DNA of 64,000 bases from positions 124,001-188,000 of the forward strand of contig NZ_MAST01000004.1 in the NCBI RefSeq assembly GCF_001758225.1, read 5' to 3'. The notes below the pieces were generated by a model. That model worked only from the letters and a program-made list of their open reading frames with translations, made no database searches and was not told where the DNA came from. Positions 43,859 through 52,766 of the stretch are shown in pieces; within the stretch, counting starts at the first letter, position 1; each line of letters begins with the position of its first letter. The DNA is from Humibacillus sp. DSM 29435. GTDB lineage: Bacteria; Actinomycetota; Actinomycetes; Actinomycetales; Dermatophilaceae. The position numbers and the translations under genes were made by a program.

Positions 43859-43983
43859 TCGTCACCAGCGGCTGAGCCCACCCGGGGCGGGTGTCGTTGG
43901 AACCGTGCTTCGGTCGACACCGCGTCAGTGACCGGTAAGCAACCCGGGCTTCCGTTCGAGCCCTGGTCGGGTAAAGGTGGGGC

Positions 43984-45363
43984 ATGAGCACCGACAACCA
44001 GACCTTCGACGTCATCGTGATCGGGCTCGGGCCCGGTGGGGAGGATGTGGCCGCGCGGCTGGCGCAAGCCGGGCTCTCCGTGCTGGGGGTCGAGAGTCGA
44101 CTCGTCGGCGGCGAGTGCCCGTACTGGGGCTGCGTCCCGTCCAAGATGATGATCCGCGCAGCCGACTCGCTGGCCGAGGCTCGTCGGGTGCCGTCCCTCT
44201 CGGGCAGCGTGGGCGACGTCGTCCCCGACTGGTCGATCGTGGCCCGCCGCGTCCGCGACGAGGCCACCGACGACTGGAACGACCAGGTGGCGGTCGACCG
44301 CCTCGTCGCAGCGGGAGCCACCTTCGTGCGGGGCACCGGCAAGATCGCCGGGCCGGGCCGGGTGGACATCGACGGCACGGCCTATGGGGCGCAGCGGGCG
44401 ATCGTCGTCAACACCGGCACCACCCCCGCGATCCCACCCATCGACGGACTGTCGAGCGTGCCCTACTGGACCAACCACGAGCTCATCGAGGCCACGGCGC
44501 TGCCGGGGTCGGTCGTGCTGCTCGGTGGCGGTGCTATCGGTAGCGAGCTCTCGCAGGTGATGGCCCGGTTCGGTGTCGACGTCACGGTCGTGGAAGCGGC
44601 CCCTCGCCTGGTTGCGGCGGAGGAGCCCGAGGCGGGCGACATTCTCAAGGGCGTCTTCGAGGCCGACGGGATCACCGTTCACGTCGGCCTCGGAGCCGAA
44701 CACGTGGAGGCCGACGGCGACGGGGTGGCCGTCACCCTGGCCGACGGCACGGTGGTGCGCGCCGAACGGCTCGTGGTCGCGACAGGTCGCCGGGCCGACC
44801 CGGCGGCCGTCGGGCTCGACACGGTGGGCGTGGCCAAGGACGCCCGGCTGGCGCCCGTCGACGACCGGTGTCGCGTGACCGGAGGCACCGACGGCATCTG
44901 GGCCATCGGAGACATCACCGGCAAGGGTGCGTTCACCCACATCTCCATGTACCAGGCCGCCATCGTCGCGCGCGACATCCTCGGGCAGCAGGGCCCGGCC
45001 GCCGACTACGACGCGCTTCCCCGGGTGACGTTCACCGACCCCGAGGTGGGCGCAGTCGGTCTCACCGAGAAGCAGGCTCGCGAGCGCTACGACAACGTGC
45101 AGGTCGGCCTCACCCCGCTCGCCGAGACGACCCGCGGCTGGATCCACGCCCAGGGCAACGAGGGCTTCATCAAGGTCGTCGCCGACGCCGATCGAGGCGT
45201 GCTGGTCGGAGCGACGACGACGGGCCCGTCTGGTGGCGAGATGATGGGCGCCCTGGCCGTGGCGATCCACGCGAAGGTGCCGATCAGCACCCTCACCTCG
45301 ATGATCTACGCCTACCCGACCTTCCATCGGGGTATCGAGGACGCGCTCCACCGCCTCGCCTGA
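43984..45363 (+). CDS. FAD-dependent pyridine-nucleotide disulfide oxidoreductase-like protein
   Basis: A 459-residue flavoprotein of the mercuric reductase/lipoamide dehydrogenase group. FAD motif GLGPGG lies at 14-19, redox pair C45-PYWG-C50 (GGECPYWGCVPSKM), a second GGGAIGSE motif binds NAD(P), and GDITGKGAFTHISMYQA binds flavin. The C-terminal motif is YAYPTFHRGIEDAL where true disulfide reductases have HPT with a His-Glu pair, so the catalytic base is missing. This is seen in some LpdA-like quinone reductases. The substrate is unknown. TAAAGG lies 6 nt before the ATG, but AAGGTGGGG could be an RBS. Confidence 0.85.
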   Translation: MSTDNQTFDVIVIGLGPGGEDVAARLAQAGLSVLGVESRLVGGECPYWGCVPSKMMIRAADSLAEARRVPSLSGSVGDVVPDWSIVARRVRDEATDDWNDQVAVDRLVAAGATFVRGTGKIAGPGRVDIDGTAYGAQRAIVVNTGTTPAIPPIDGLSSVPYWTNHELIEATALPGSVVLLGGGAIGSELSQVMARFGVDVTVVEAAPRLVAAEEPEAGDILKGVFEADGITVHVGLGAEHVEADGDGVAVTLADGTVVRAERLVVATGRRADPAAVGLDTVGVAKDARLAPVDDRCRVTGGTDGIWAIGDITGKGAFTHISMYQAAIVARDILGQQGPAADYDALPRVTFTDPEVGAVGLTEKQARERYDNVQVGLTPLAETTRGWIHAQGNEGFIKVVADADRGVLVGATTTGPSGGEMMGALAVAIHAKVPISTLTSMIYAYPTFHRGIEDALHRLA

Positions 45364-45371
45364 CGGCCGGA

Positions 45372-45377
45372 TAGCGT
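45372..45377 (+). promoter_or_regulatory. Leaderless -10 box of the HAD phosphatase gene
   Basis: TAGCGT, 6-nt spacer, ATG at 45384. The box lies just 9 bp after the previous stop codon. Confidence 0.6.
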
Positions 45378-45383
45378 TGGGCC

Positions 45384-46241
45384 ATGCCCAAGCAACTGCT
45401 GGCCCTCGACCTCGACGGCACCACCGTCAACCACATGGGTGAGCTCTCACCCCGCGTTCGCGACGGGGTGCGGTCGCTTCCAGACAGCGTGGAGGTCGTC
45501 ATCGCCACCGGACGCTCGATCCTGGCGACGACACCCCTGCTCGAGCTGCTCGGGCTCGAGCGGGGCTACGCGGTCGTCTCGAACGGCGCCGCCACCCTGG
45601 CTCTCGACCCCGATGCGCCCAACGGTTACACCATCATCGACCAGGTGACCTTCGACCCACGGCCCGTGCTCGAGAAGATGCGCGTGGCCCTGCCCGACGC
45701 CCTCGTCGCGGTCGAGGAGCTGGGGGTCGGCTTCAAGGTCTCCCAGCACTTCCCCGACGGCGAGCTCATGGGTGAGTCGCGCGAGGTCAGCTGGGACGAG
45801 CTCGTCGCGAACCCGGTCACCCGGGTGACCCTGCGCCAGCCCGAGGTCAGCGCCGAGGAGTTCATGGGCATGGTCGAGCGCGCCGGGCTGCACGGTATGT
45901 CGTACGCCGTGGGGTGGTCGGCCTGGCTCGACATCAACCCCGAAGGAGTGTCGAAGGGTTCGGCCCTCGAGCTGGTGCGTCGCCGCGTCGGGGTCGAACC
46001 GATGCACACGGTCGCCTGCGGCGACCAGCGCAACGACCTCGAGATGCTCTACTGGGCCGCCTGGGGCGTGGCGATGGGCAACGCTCCCGATGAGGTCAAG
46101 GCGATCGCCGACGAGGTGACCGGTGACGTCGACGACGATGGGCTCGCCCCCATCCTCGAAGGGCTCGGCGAAGCGGCCCGGGCCGGCAGGGTCTTCCGCT
46201 ACGGGGTTCAGTCGCAGGCCACCGCGAGGCTCGAGGCCTGA
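45384..46241 (+). CDS. HAD-superfamily phosphatase, Cof type
   Basis: A 285-residue type IIB HAD hydrolase. Motif I is LLALDLDGTTV (both Asp), motif II VIATGRS, Lys in SKGSALELV and motif IV ACGDQRNDLEML. The cap domain occupies about residues 90-190. Such enzymes dephosphorylate sugar phosphates or cofactors; the substrate here is open. It is separately transcribed, as the leaderless box indicates. Confidence 0.92.
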   Translation: MPKQLLALDLDGTTVNHMGELSPRVRDGVRSLPDSVEVVIATGRSILATTPLLELLGLERGYAVVSNGAATLALDPDAPNGYTIIDQVTFDPRPVLEKMRVALPDALVAVEELGVGFKVSQHFPDGELMGESREVSWDELVANPVTRVTLRQPEVSAEEFMGMVERAGLHGMSYAVGWSAWLDINPEGVSKGSALELVRRRVGVEPMHTVACGDQRNDLEMLYWAAWGVAMGNAPDEVKAIADEVTGDVDDDGLAPILEGLGEAARAGRVFRYGVQSQATARLEA

Positions 46242-46273
46242 CCCGGGCGGGTCTGAGGAACGGGGGAGCCCAG

Positions 46274-47242
46274 ATGCCGATCGTCTTCATCCACGGTGTC
46301 GCGGTGCGCGACGACGATCCCGTGCTCGCCCGGCGGTTGCAACCGCTCGGCGAGGTGCCCTGGACGACCATCGAGAGTCACCTGCGACAGCACGTGGCAC
46401 CGGTGATCTCCGACGACCCAGAGGGTGTGCCGGTCATGCGGATCTACTGGGGCGACCTTGGCGCTCGGTTCGCTTGGGGCGGAGGGTCACTCGTCTCTCG
46501 GCCCAGCAACCCGGAAGGGCTCGAACGGGTCGCCGATGCCGCTGAGGAAGTGGCCGACGCAGCCGCCACGGTCACTCCCACGGCCGTCGCGGATGCCGGA
46601 AGGCCGACGCTGCGCGAACGCCGGGTTCGGGGTGTGCGTGGCGCGGTCACCGCGATCCGGCGCCCGCTCGAGGACTTCGTGCCGGTGTTCATCGGCGACG
46701 TCATGACCTACATCGCGAGCCGGGGCGATGCCGAAGCCCCCGGTCCGATCATCCAGCGGGTGCTCGGCGGGCTCGAGGTGGCTGCGTTCGCGGCCGAGAG
46801 CCGGGGCGAGCCGCTCGTGGTGCTCACCCACAGCATGGGAGGTCAGATCGTCTACGACCTGGTCACGCACTTCCTGCCGCGGCTGCCAGAGCACCGCGCC
46901 CTGCGCATCGACTACTGGGCCGCGGCCGCCTCGCAGGTCGGCTTCTTCGAAGAGCTCGGGCTCTTCCTCGAGAGCAGGCCCGACCGCGGCCAGGGCCCGG
47001 CTGCACTGACCCCACTGCCTTCTCGGGAGTTTCTGGGTGGCTGGTGGAACGTGTGGGACCACGCCGACCTGCTCAGCTTCCGGGCGGCGGGGATCTTCGA
47101 GGGCGTCGACGACTCGCCCTTCTTCGCTGCCGGCAGCCTGACCACCGACCACAACAAGTACCTCTCGGCGCCCGAGTTCTACCGTCAGTTCGCCGACCGG
47201 CTGCACGCGAGTCTCGGCCGACACGAGGGGCGGACGACGTAG
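46274..47242 (+). CDS. Alpha/beta-hydrolase-fold protein
   Basis: A 322-residue serine hydrolase-like protein. It begins directly with the oxyanion strand MPIVFIHGVAVRDDDP. The nucleophile elbow is LTHSMGGQIVYD (Ser about 189); Asp candidates are in NVWDHADLLSF and the His in TDHNKYLSAPEF. An Ala/Thr-rich segment (about 85-105) may be a lid. It has no signal peptide, so it is probably cytoplasmic. The substrate is unknown. It has a GGGGGAG RBS and follows the phosphatase by 32 bp. Confidence 0.7.
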   Translation: MPIVFIHGVAVRDDDPVLARRLQPLGEVPWTTIESHLRQHVAPVISDDPEGVPVMRIYWGDLGARFAWGGGSLVSRPSNPEGLERVADAAEEVADAAATVTPTAVADAGRPTLRERRVRGVRGAVTAIRRPLEDFVPVFIGDVMTYIASRGDAEAPGPIIQRVLGGLEVAAFAAESRGEPLVVLTHSMGGQIVYDLVTHFLPRLPEHRALRIDYWAAAASQVGFFEELGLFLESRPDRGQGPAALTPLPSREFLGGWWNVWDHADLLSFRAAGIFEGVDDSPFFAAGSLTTDHNKYLSAPEFYRQFADRLHASLGRHEGRTT

Positions 47243-47345
47243 AGAGGATTCTTGCTGAGCTGGTGTCGAAACGGCGGGCGGCCGTTCGACGTGTCAGTGA
47301 GCAAGGGAATCATCCAGCCGCCCCACCCGTCCAGAGGAGACCACC

Positions 47346-47789
47346 ATGCGCTTCATGATCATCGTCCCGGCCACCCACGACTCCGAGGGCGGCGTGATGC
47401 CCACCGAGGCGCAGCTCGCCGACATGACGGCCTACAACGAGGAGATGCTGCGAGCCGGCGTGCTCGTCGCTGGAGAGGGGCTGCACCCGAGCTCGCGCGG
47501 GGCCCGGGTGACGTACACGGCCGACGGTGAGGTCGTCGTGACCGACGGCCCGTTCGCCGAGGCCAAAGAGCTCATCGCCGGGTTCACCATGATCGAGGTG
47601 AGCTCGAAGCAGGAGGCCATCGAGTGGCTTCGTAAGTGGCCGCGCACCTGCGTGAACGACCCCGAGTTCACTCTCGAGCTGCGACAGGTCTTTGCCGCCG
47701 ACGACTTCGGCGACGAGTTCACCCCCGAGCTGCGGGAGCGCGAGGCGAAGATGCGTGAAGCTGCGGACCGCACCGCCGCCCAGGGCTGA
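47346..47789 (+). CDS. YCII/DGPF-domain protein, partner of an ECF42 sigma factor
   Basis: A 147-residue YCII-related protein with the name-giving DGPFAEAKELIAGF motif near residues 62-75 and EAIEWLRKWP. DGPF proteins are the usual neighbours of group ECF42 sigma factors, and the next gene is exactly that, 6 nt away. Their biochemical role is unknown; they may link the sigma factor to a signal or be its target. The ATG has a GAGGAG RBS (AGAGGAGACCACC). Confidence 0.9.
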   Translation: MRFMIIVPATHDSEGGVMPTEAQLADMTAYNEEMLRAGVLVAGEGLHPSSRGARVTYTADGEVVVTDGPFAEAKELIAGFTMIEVSSKQEAIEWLRKWPRTCVNDPEFTLELRQVFAADDFGDEFTPELREREAKMREAADRTAAQG

Positions 47790-47795
47790 GCGAGC

Positions 47796-49112
47796 GTGGC
47801 GCCGGCGGCGGACGAGAGCGGGGTGACACCCGAGCGGGTCACCCGCACGATCGAGGCGGTCTGGCGCATGGAGGCCGCCAAGATCACGGCCGTCGTCGCG
47901 CGCCTCGTCGGTGATGTCGGGCTGGCGGAGGACCTGGCCCAGGATGCCGTCGTACAGGCCATCGAGCAGTGGCCGCGTGACGGCATCCCCGACCGGCCGG
48001 GCGCTTGGCTCACCGCCACCGCTCGACGGCGCGCCATCGACCGCATCCGACGTGACGTCAACCTGGCGGCCAAGCTCGAGCTCGTCGGGCACGCGGAGGA
48101 GCTGCGCGTGGCCGACCTGGCTGAGGGCGATCTCGACGCCGTGCTGGAGGACATCGACGACGACGTGCTGGGACTGATCTTCGCGGCCTGCCACCCGAGC
48201 TTGACCGCGCAGGCCCGGATCTGCTTGACACTGCGCATGATCGGTGGCCTGACCACCCGCGAGATCGCCCGGGCCTTTCTTAGCCAGGAGTCGACCATCG
48301 GGCAACGGATCTCGCGGGCGAAGAAGAGCCTGTCGGCCGACGGTGTCACCATCGAGGTGCCGTCGGGGGCCGAGCTGGCGCCGCGTCTGGCCTCGGTGCT
48401 CGAGGTGGTCTACCTGGTGTTCAACGAGGGGTACGCCGCCACCTCGGGCCGCGACTGGGTGCGGGGAGACCTGATGGAAGAGGCGATCCGGCTCGGTCGG
48501 GTGCTGGCGGCGCTCGTGCCGCGCGAACCCGAGGTGCACGGGCTGCTCGCCCTGATGGAGATCCAGGCATCGCGCACGCGCGCGAGGGTCGACCGCGACG
48601 GCGAGCCCGTACTGCTGCTCGAGCAGGACCGCACGCGGTGGGACTGGTCGCTGGTCCGCCATGCGCTGACCGCCCTGGCGCGCGGCGCCGAGCTGTGCGG
48701 CATCCCGCCCGGTGGGGGAGCACCGGCGGGGTCGGTGGGTCCGTACCTGCTTCAGGCCGAGATCGCGGCGTGCCACGCCCGAGCCCGAACGGCCGAGGCC
48801 ACCGACTGGGTGCGCATCGTCGGTCTCTACGGGGTGCTCGGGTCGATGCGACCGTCGCCGGTCATCGAGCTCAACAAGGCGGTGGCGCTGTCGTACGCCA
48901 GCGGGCCCGCGGCCGCTCTGGAGGTCGTCGACCAGCTACGCGGCTCTCCGGCGCTCGCCGACTACCACCTGCTGCCCAGCGTGCGCGGCGACCTGCTGGC
49001 GCGGCTCGGCCGCAACGACGAAGCGCGCGAAGAGTTCGCGCGCGCGGCCGCCATGACCCAGAACGAGGCTGAGCGGAACCTGTTGCTGCGCCGCGCGGCG
49101 AACCCGACCTGA
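47796..49112 (+). CDS. ECF42-type RNA polymerase sigma factor with long C-terminal extension
   Basis: A 438-residue sigma factor. Region 2 (about 25-95) includes GLAEDLAQDAVVQAIEQWP, and region 4 (about 120-175) has the HTH LRMIGGLTTREIARAFLSQESTIGQRISRAKK. The remaining 260 residues (DUF6596/TPR-like; LNKAVALSYASGPAAALEVVD) are the hallmark of ECF42, which is not paired with a standard anti-sigma; the extension is thought to be needed for activity. The GTG start follows the DGPF stop closely. It probably activates its own operon. Confidence 0.92.
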   Translation: MAPAADESGVTPERVTRTIEAVWRMEAAKITAVVARLVGDVGLAEDLAQDAVVQAIEQWPRDGIPDRPGAWLTATARRRAIDRIRRDVNLAAKLELVGHAEELRVADLAEGDLDAVLEDIDDDVLGLIFAACHPSLTAQARICLTLRMIGGLTTREIARAFLSQESTIGQRISRAKKSLSADGVTIEVPSGAELAPRLASVLEVVYLVFNEGYAATSGRDWVRGDLMEEAIRLGRVLAALVPREPEVHGLLALMEIQASRTRARVDRDGEPVLLLEQDRTRWDWSLVRHALTALARGAELCGIPPGGGAPAGSVGPYLLQAEIAACHARARTAEATDWVRIVGLYGVLGSMRPSPVIELNKAVALSYASGPAAALEVVDQLRGSPALADYHLLPSVRGDLLARLGRNDEAREEFARAAAMTQNEAERNLLLRRAANPT

Positions 49113-49244
49113 GCGGTCTCAGGCCAGAGCGCGTCGACGCGCAGCTGCGTCGCGTGAACCACGGTCCCTGACCAGCGCCGGGCCTCCCCGTCAGGCCGTG
49201 ACGGAACCGCCCGGGAGACCTCCTGCAGAAGGCACGCAGACGCC

Positions 49245-49250
49245 TACGAT
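49245..49250 (+). promoter_or_regulatory. Leaderless -10 box of the PPOx-like gene
   Basis: TACGAT, 6-nt spacer, ATG at 49257. Confidence 0.6.
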
Positions 49251-49256
49251 GCTGGC

Positions 49257-49640
49257 ATGAGCATCAACGTCCCCCTCGCCGAGCTCGCGCAGGCCGTCAA
49301 GAACCACCCCTCGGCGTACCTGCTCACCGTCAGCGACGGGGAGCGCGTGCATGCCGTCGCCGTCGACGCGGTGGTCGAGGGAAACCGGCTCCGCGTGCCC
49401 CAGCTGGGGCGACGCTCGTTGACCAACAGCGAGCAACAGTCATCGGTGACGCTGCTGTGGCCACCGGCCCTGACCGGCGGCTACACCTTGATCGTCGACG
49501 GCACCGCAGAGCGCTCGGGTGACGGGGTGCTGGTGAGTCCGGTGCGTGCCGTGCTGCACCGTGCGGCGGCTGGGTCTGGTGAGCCGGTCACTGAGGGCGA
49601 CGCGTGCGGCTCCGACTGCGTGGAGCTGCCCACGCAGTGA
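49257..49640 (+). CDS. Small flavin/pyridoxamine-oxidase-like split-barrel protein
   Basis: A 127-residue protein resembling the pyridoxamine-5'-phosphate-oxidase-like split barrel (AYLLTVSDGERVHAVAVDAVV, NSEQQSSVTLLWPP, YTLIVDGTAE). Members bind FMN, F420 or haem, or have no known cofactor. The C-terminus ends with a Cys-containing tail (DACGSDCVELP) that may bind metal or form a disulfide. The function is not known. Confidence 0.65.
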   Translation: MSINVPLAELAQAVKNHPSAYLLTVSDGERVHAVAVDAVVEGNRLRVPQLGRRSLTNSEQQSSVTLLWPPALTGGYTLIVDGTAERSGDGVLVSPVRAVLHRAAAGSGEPVTEGDACGSDCVELPTQ

Positions 49641-49699
49641 GGGCCCTCACGGCTCCCGGTCAGGGAAGAGCTCTCCCGACCGGCCAGGCCCGTGGTGAT

Positions 49700-50287
49700 C
49701 TACGGCTGCGCTGCCAGTCGATGAGCGATGTCGACGGCCAGCCCGATCTGGTGGTCAAGGGCCGGCGCACTGCCCCACCATGAGACCGACTCCACGACCA
49801 GCCCCTCACCCGTGGTCGCGATCGACCACAGCTCGGCTGGACGCACGACACCGTCGCCGTGCTCGGCCGACGGCCAGCTCTCGATGCGGCGACGCAGCGC
49901 GGAGTCGAGGATCCCCGCGGGATCGGTGTACACGAATCGTGCTTCGTCATCACCGCCAGGCCCGCGTCGCGACGCCCCACCCGCCAGGCGCCCGAGCTTG
50001 TTCATCAGTCGTCCGAGGTCAGACTTCGGCCCGGGGCGCCGCACGTCGACGAAGGGGGCCACCGGACGGCTCTCCGACGGCCCGCGCCGCAACGCCGGGC
50101 ACACCCACCGAACGAACGCCGCCGGGTCGCTCTCACCTGACGATGAGGTGCCGTCGTCGAGGTCGCAGTACCAGGCGAGATCAGAGTCGAGGGGCTCAAG
50201 CCGGCAGACATGGTCGTCAGCGCTCGTGACCACGAGTCGGCGCTTGGCCACGATGACCTCGACGAAGTCGAAGGGTGATGCCGTCAC
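49700..50287 (-). CDS. Conserved-looking hypothetical protein
   Basis: A 195-residue soluble protein that I do not recognise. It has a beta-rich N-terminus (FVEVIVAKRRLVVTSADD), an acidic Ser-rich loop (DDGTSSSGESD), a basic middle (LRRGPSE, GGASRRGPGG) and a C-terminus rich in Trp (SVSWWGSAP). No signal or membrane segment is present. The GTG start is backed by a TAGAGT box 6 nt upstream. It diverges from the UDG-like gene. Confidence 0.6.
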   Translation of the reverse strand: MTASPFDFVEVIVAKRRLVVTSADDHVCRLEPLDSDLAWYCDLDDGTSSSGESDPAAFVRWVCPALRRGPSESRPVAPFVDVRRPGPKSDLGRLMNKLGRLAGGASRRGPGGDDEARFVYTDPAGILDSALRRRIESWPSAEHGDGVVRPAELWSIATTGEGLVVESVSWWGSAPALDHQIGLAVDIAHRLAAQP

Positions 50288-50293
50288 GCAGGG

Positions 50294-50299
50294 ACTCTA
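50294..50299 (-). promoter_or_regulatory. Leaderless -10 box of the hypothetical gene at 49700-50287
   Basis: TAGAGT on the minus strand with a 6-nt spacer to GTG 50287. Confidence 0.6.
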
Positions 50300-50362
50300 G
50301 CCCGTCTGCTGACCCCTGGGCACCCCCCGCAGAAAGTGCGTGCCCTCGCGAGGTATCAGCAC

Positions 50363-50368
50363 TATCCT
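50363..50368 (+). promoter_or_regulatory. -10 box of the UDG-like gene
   Basis: TATCCT, giving a leader of about 38 nt and a GGAGG RBS before GTG 50413. Confidence 0.45.
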
Positions 50369-50412
50369 CGAAAGGCCCTGCACTGACAAAGAAGTCGACC
50401 GTGGAGGCGTCC

Positions 50413-51252
50413 GTGGGTGTCGTGCACCAGAGTTGTCCCGGCTACGTGAGCGAGCCGTTTGCGACCCTTGTCGCGAACCGGCCCGACGACGACAGCTACC
50501 CGGCCGCTGACTTCCGCACCGAGTGGGGCCCGATCTTCCACCGGGGCCGACTCGACGGCACGGCCAGGGTGCTGGTGCTCGGTCAGGACCCGGCCACCCA
50601 CGAGACGATCAGCCGCCGCATCCTCGTCGGCGAGGCCGGGCAGCGTCTCCAAGGGCTGCTCGCGAAGGTCGGCATCAGCGAGAGCTACGTCATGCTCAAC
50701 GTCTACCTCTACAGCCTCTACGGCCAGGGGGGCGGCAACCGGCAGCTGAAGAACCAGCAGATTGCCGACTACCGCAACGCCTGGCTCGACGCCCTGCTGG
50801 TGAACACCGAGGTCACGGCCGTGGTGGCGCTGGGAGACCTTGCCACTTCGGCCTACACCTCGTGGTCGACGAGCCGGGCCCCCGCGGCGAGCGGCCTCCA
50901 CCTGAGCTCGATACGGCATCCGACCTACGCCGAGGGCGCGGCTCGAGGTTCGGGCCGTCCGCTCGCCGAGACGACCGCCGATCAGCTCGCCAACTGGAAC
51001 GACCACCTGCCGGCACTCGCCGCACACCTGACGCCCGAGATCGCCGTGGACCTGACCCCCTACGGAACTGCTTGGTCTGCAGGCGATCTCGCCCCAATAC
51101 CCGAACGCGACCTGCCCCCCGGAACCCCCGCCTGGTGGCGTGACATCGCGTCCTGGGCCGTTCGGAGCGGCACCGACGCCCAACAGAAGCGGGCCACCAT
51201 CACGGTGACCGTGCCCAAGGGAGCCAGAGCATGGCCACCGTTGAAGAAGTGA
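50413..51252 (+). CDS. Uracil-DNA-glycosylase-superfamily protein
   Basis: About 279 residues. The UDG-like motif A is VLVLGQDPATHETI, the middle strand TAVVALGDLATSAY, and motif B LSSIRHPTYAEG contains the His-Pro of the superfamily. It may remove uracil or a related base from DNA, or be a non-glycosylase member. Its C-terminal 80 residues are extra. The GTG at 50413 was chosen for a GGAGG RBS 6 nt upstream; GTG 50401 is possible. The gene overlaps the amidohydrolase by 22 bp. Confidence 0.68.
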   Translation: MGVVHQSCPGYVSEPFATLVANRPDDDSYPAADFRTEWGPIFHRGRLDGTARVLVLGQDPATHETISRRILVGEAGQRLQGLLAKVGISESYVMLNVYLYSLYGQGGGNRQLKNQQIADYRNAWLDALLVNTEVTAVVALGDLATSAYTSWSTSRAPAASGLHLSSIRHPTYAEGAARGSGRPLAETTADQLANWNDHLPALAAHLTPEIAVDLTPYGTAWSAGDLAPIPERDLPPGTPAWWRDIASWAVRSGTDAQQKRATITVTVPKGARAWPPLKK

Positions 51253-52613
51253 ACGACGCCTTCGAGCAGGCCTACTCACGGGGCATCCCGGAGGAGCTGC
51301 CGGTTCCGACCCGACGCCCGCGAGCCCTGCCGCCGGCGCCGTTCGCCTTGCACGGCGCGGTCATCACACCCGAGGGCGCATGGTCGAGCGGGTACGTCGT
51401 CGTCGCCGACGGCGTCGTCTCGGCTCTCACGCGTCGCAGACCCACCTCGGTCACGGTGCACGAGACCGACGGGGTCATCCTCCCCGGCCTGCTCGACCTG
51501 CACGGCCACCCGGAGTTCAACGTCTTCGCCGCGTGGGAACCCCCGCAGCTGTACGCCAACCGCTACCGGTGGCGCGCCTCCGACCCGTACCACCTGCTCG
51601 TGCGCGACCCACAGAACACCCTGCTCGAGCTGGTGCCTCCACGCACCCAGACGCGTTACGCCGAGGTGCGGGCTCTCGTGGGTGGGGTGACCGGCATCCA
51701 GGGCGCGTCGGGGGCGAGCACGGCCACGATGGAGCCGCTCGTACGCAACGTCGACCTCTGGGCGTTCGGGGCGCACCGCGCCCGGGCGATGATCGACCTG
51801 CCGTCGGCGTCGTCACGCGACGTGCCGCGCCTGAAGAAGATCGTCACCGACATCGCCGCCGGCGACGTCACTGCGTTCTACCTCCACCTCTGCGAGGGCG
51901 TGCGGGGCGACAAGCGCAGTGCTGGCGAGTTCGAGCGGTTCCTCGCACTGAACGCCGCGACCTCGGCGACCAACATCATCCACGGCACCTCGCTCGGCGA
52001 GGCCGACCTGCATACGGTGGCCGAGGCCGGCTGCCGGCTGGTGTGGTCGCCACAGTCGAACCTGCGTCTCTACGGCGAGACCACCCTGGCCGGCGTGGCG
52101 CTCGACGCCGGCATGCCGGTCGCGCTCGGCGCCGACTGGCTGCCCTCCGGCTCGTCGAGCCTGCTGGCGGAGATGAAAGTGGCGCGGCGCGAGCTGGCGA
52201 AGCAGGGCCACGTGGTGGCCGCCGCCGACCTCGTCGCCATGGTCACGACGGTCGCGGCCCGGGTCGCCGGGCTCGACGGCCACGTCGGCTCGCTGGCGGT
52301 CGGGCGCCCGGCCGACCTCGTCGTGCTCGAGCGCCACCACGTCGACCCCTACGAGAACGTGTGCCTCGCCGACCCGTCGTGGGTCGAGCTGGTGAGCATC
52401 GGCGGCGATGTCACCTACGCGCGAGCAGACTGGTTCGCGGCGCTCTCGGGAGCCGCCGAGGGCACGACGATCGAGAACCTCATCGCCTGGGGCAAGCCGA
52501 TGCGTCTCGACACGGGCTTCGCGTCACCGGCCGCTGCACCGACACCGTCACTGTCGTCGGTGCGAGGCCTGCTGACGAGTGCGTACCCGGCCATCGGGCC
52601 GATCTTCGCCTGA
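51231..52613 (+). CDS. Amidohydrolase-family metalloenzyme
   Basis: A 460-residue ATZ/TRZ-like amidohydrolase. The metal HxH motif is LPGLLDLHGHPEFN, later ligands are in FYLHLCEG and IIHGTSLGEAD, and the Asp in ALGADWLPSGSSSLL. The C-terminal composite domain (GSLAVGRPADLVVLE) is standard. The substrate is probably a heterocyclic amine or N-acyl compound but is unknown. The ATG has a GGGAG RBS and overlaps the UDG-like gene; a GTGA overlap start at 51249 is an alternative. Confidence 0.87.
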   Translation: MATVEEVNDAFEQAYSRGIPEELPVPTRRPRALPPAPFALHGAVITPEGAWSSGYVVVADGVVSALTRRRPTSVTVHETDGVILPGLLDLHGHPEFNVFAAWEPPQLYANRYRWRASDPYHLLVRDPQNTLLELVPPRTQTRYAEVRALVGGVTGIQGASGASTATMEPLVRNVDLWAFGAHRARAMIDLPSASSRDVPRLKKIVTDIAAGDVTAFYLHLCEGVRGDKRSAGEFERFLALNAATSATNIIHGTSLGEADLHTVAEAGCRLVWSPQSNLRLYGETTLAGVALDAGMPVALGADWLPSGSSSLLAEMKVARRELAKQGHVVAAADLVAMVTTVAARVAGLDGHVGSLAVGRPADLVVLERHHVDPYENVCLADPSWVELVSIGGDVTYARADWFAALSGAAEGTTIENLIAWGKPMRLDTGFASPAAAPTPSLSSVRGLLTSAYPAIGPIFA

Positions 52614-52766
52614 CCCTGGTCTCGTCGCCGGCGGCATCGCGCTGTCGCAGGGCGACCCGAACAGGATCCGAACACGACGCACGTCGACTGCTCATATCGC
52701 CGAGGCAGAGTAGGTGGTGTGGCCCGCTACGGCCGCCCCTGAAGCTCGTCTCAGCCTGGAGGAAAC

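Noticed and set aside
43600-45351. Long minus-strand open frame (583 codons)
   Set aside because: Exact antisense of the FAD oxidoreductase with its clear motifs.
47310-48776. Minus-strand open frame (488 codons)
   Set aside because: Antisense of the DGPF and ECF42 genes, which carry complete motifs.
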